A stretch of DNA of 64,000 nucleotides, taken from positions 12,150-76,149 of the forward strand of contig CAVVIO010000044.1 in NCBI GenBank assembly GCA_963748095.1. The letters are read 5' to 3'. Below are positions 63,051 through 64,000 of the stretch, one piece after another (the first letter of the stretch is position 1; the number at the start of each line of letters is the position of its first letter). The DNA is from CAVVIO01 sp963748095. Its GTDB lineage: Bacteria; Bacteroidota; Bacteroidia; Bacteroidales; UBA10428. A program made the position numbers and the translations under genes. The notes below the pieces were generated by a model, which did no database searches, was not told the DNA's origin, and saw nothing but the letters and a program-made list of their open reading frames with translations.

Positions 63051-63129
63051 AATGAATAATACTATAAGAAATTAATTCAAAATATTATTAATACAGGTCC
63101 CTGCATTGATTCTTAGAAAATATAAATAA

Positions 63130-63168
63130 AAAAATGCAACCATTGTAAACCAAATGGTTGCATTTTTA
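63130..63168. terminator. Bidirectional terminator between higA and tRNA-Cys
   Basis: Stem aaatgcaaccat (63132-63143) / atggttgcattt (63154-63165) with a 10-nt loop. T-rich runs flank it in both directions (tttttatttt on plus, ttttttta on minus), so it can end both the toxin-antitoxin mRNA and the tRNA transcript. It lies 6 bp beyond the tRNA 3' end. Confidence 0.8.
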
Positions 63169-63173
63169 TTTTG

Positions 63174-63244
63174 AGGTCACGGGCGGACTCGAACCGCCGT
63201 AAAAGGTTTTGCAGACCTCTGCCTGACCACTCGGCCACGCGACC
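63174..63244 (-). tRNA. trnC: tRNA-Cys (GCA)
   Basis: The minus strand folds into a full cloverleaf. The acceptor is GGTCGCG with CGTGACC (one G-T pair), discriminator U as expected for cysteine tRNA. The D arm is GGCCGAGTGGTCAGGC-like, the anticodon arm is GGTCTGCAAAACC with anticodon GCA, and the T arm is GGCGGTTCGAGTCCGCC. CCA is not encoded. An exact TAACTTTG -7 box lies 14 bp upstream of the mature 5' end. Confidence 0.97.
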
Positions 63245-63257
63245 CTGTAAACGGCTG

Positions 63258-63265
63258 CAAAGTTA
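63258..63265 (-). promoter_or_regulatory. Bacteroidota -7 box (TAACTTTG) for tRNA-Cys
   Basis: Minus strand TAACTTTG matches TAnnTTTG exactly and predicts a start near 63253, about 9 nt before the mature tRNA. No TTTG at the -33 distance. Confidence 0.5.
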
Positions 63266-63601
63266 AAAAATAATTTCTGAATAATGAAAATTCAAAAAAA
63301 TAAGTATTCCAAACAACGATCTTTAACCTGCCCTATTCATAAATTCACAGTTTAATCTGTGCCAAAGCGGAGCTTGTCCCGGCTTTAGCGGGATTAACCC
63401 GATTGAGTTACACTTGGTTTTCGCAGAAAACTTACTGTAACTTTTTCGTTATCAGTTTCATAAAAGAGATTTATAAATTAAACAGGTTAATTTGCTTCCT
63501 GCTGTACTTTGTGAACAGACAGGGATTTATCGTTCTTAATGGTGAGGTAACCCCGGAATATCCTGTTTTTCGCATTGGGATACCCTTAAATTATTCATAA
63601 A

Positions 63602-63702
63602 TTAAAAATGATTTTCTTATTTTAGTTACATACTTAAATTGAATGACAATTATTCCCCTCTTGAGAGAGCTTGTCCCGCAAGGCGGGAGTCCGGAGGTGT
63701 GT
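63602..63702 (+). repeat. Direct repeat A upstream of the DUF559 gene
   Basis: Shares with repeat B the order tattttagtta, ttgaatgacaat, ttcccctct, gaggtgtgt-like end. It differs by carrying a hairpin insert (gcttgtcccgcaaggcggga) in the middle of the cccctc...ggtgtg unit. Confidence 0.65.
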
Positions 63703-63716
63703 CACATTACCCGCTT

Positions 63717-63799
63717 AATAAAAACATTTTTCCTATTTTAGTTATTAATTAGTATTGAATGACAATCGTTCCCCTCTTTGAGAGGGGCTAGGGGTGTGT
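63717..63799 (+). repeat. Direct repeat B immediately before the DUF559 gene
   Basis: Same framework as repeat A (ctattttagtta, attgaatgacaatcgttcc) ending in the palindrome cccctctttgagagggg (63771-63787) plus ctaggggtgtgt. From memory this palindrome accompanies DUF559 genes in many Bacteroidota genomes. Confidence 0.65.
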
Positions 63800-63812
63800 A
63801 AATAAACCAATT

Positions 63813-64000
63813 ATGCCAAGAAAAATTATACCTTATAATCCGAAATTGAAAAAACTTGCACGAACTCTTCGTAATCAATCCACAAAATCGGAGATTATTT
63901 TGTGGCATTATCTGAAATCGAAACAAATGATGGGTTATGATTTTCACAGGCAAAAGCCGATCGACAACTACATTTTAGACTTCTTTTGTTATGAACTGAT
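63813..64000 (+). CDS. DUF559 endonuclease-like protein, cut by the right window edge
   Basis: Open frame from ATG 63813 to the end (62 codons, no stop). MPRKIIPYNPKLKKLARTLR, then NQSTKSEIILWHYLKSKQMMGYDFHRQKPIDNYILDFFCYEL. This is the opening of the DUF559 family: LR...T.SE..LW..LK......DFHRQ.PI..YI.DFFC, a restriction-endonuclease-like fold related to Vsr, with the catalytic Asp in LDFFC. Family members are about 120-130 residues, so about half is missing. Function in the cell is unknown. Preceded by the palindromic repeats described above. Confidence 0.9.
   Translation, partial: MPRKIIPYNPKLKKLARTLRNQSTKSEIILWHYLKSKQMMGYDFHRQKPIDNYILDFFCYEL

Larger units (their letters stand above)
63245..63812. 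other. Repeat-rich non-coding region between tRNA-Cys and the DUF559 gene
   Basis: Contains the tRNA promoter, a hairpin element gagcttgtcccg...cggga at 63370-63392, the same element in variant form at 63667-63688, and two imperfect direct repeats of about 80-100 bp (listed separately). A 65-codon frame at 63403-63600 (MSYTWFSQKTYCNFFVISFI) has no family resemblance and I do not accept it as a gene. Confidence 0.6.

Noticed and set aside
63403..63600. 65-codon frame between tRNA-Cys and the DUF559 repeats
   Set aside because: It begins inside a repeat-flanked hairpin region, has no ribosome-binding context and no recognisable pattern.

Overview
The window is a piece of a Bacteroidota chromosome, probably Bacteroidales or Marinilabiliales. 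The signs are a SusC/SusD pair, a large glycan-degradation locus, lipoprotein signals, several perfect TAnnTTTG (-7) promoter boxes, and a RDD / SpoIIM / DUF4129 / DUF4350 / MoxR / DUF58 gene block typical of that phylum. The taxonomic placement is an inference from gene content; no rRNA is present.

Region 1 (1 to about 42.4 kb, all on the minus strand) is a polysaccharide utilization locus (PUL). Transcription runs right to left, from a LacI-type regulator (41362-42381) and SusC/SusD (35403-40273) down to a GH146/GH127-type beta-L-arabinofuranosidase cut by the left window edge. The enzymes are nearly all exo-acting or side-chain cutting: GH2, GH95, GH97, five GH43, two GH31, GH51, GH3, a double CE1 esterase with a CBM48-like linker, and a second esterase. 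Embedded between the GH31 genes is a five-gene set for uptake and oxidation of an L-sugar: aldo/keto reductase, FucP-type permease, RhaM-type mutarotase, COG3618 lactonase and zinc dehydrogenase. Its make-up matches the L-galactose to tagaturonate route known from Bacteroides vulgatus. The GH95 enzyme also carries Thr where canonical L-fucosidases carry His. My reading is that the locus strips a heavily decorated, L-galactose-bearing plant glycan, most likely complex glucuronoarabinoxylan and alternatively a galacto/fucosylated xyloglucan. No endo-acting backbone enzyme lies in the window.

Region 2 (42.7 to 54.3 kb) is housekeeping and accessory sequence: a TPR protein, mnmA, an ABC permease, an M2/M3-like metallopeptidase lipoprotein, a YugP-type zinc peptidase, glycerate kinase, a YfiR-like DUF4154 gene followed by a decayed duplicate of itself, and a STAS protein.

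Region 3 (54.3 to 61.3 kb) is an RDD gene divergent from a tightly packed five-to-six gene membrane/AAA+ operon (SpoIIM-like, membrane protein, DUF4129, DUF4350, MoxR, DUF58).

Region 4 (61.4 to 64 kb) holds a frameshifted HAD hydrolase, a HigB/HigA-type toxin-antitoxin operon, tRNA-Cys, and a DUF559 gene running off the right edge, preceded by repeated palindromic elements.

Decay is a theme. Three otherwise intact genes (GH3, GH31, HAD) each carry one extra base. There are also a carboxylesterase fragment, a glycerate-kinase fragment, a dead DUF4154 copy and two unidentified coding remnants. Whether the three single-base lesions are real or assembly errors cannot be decided from the sequence alone.
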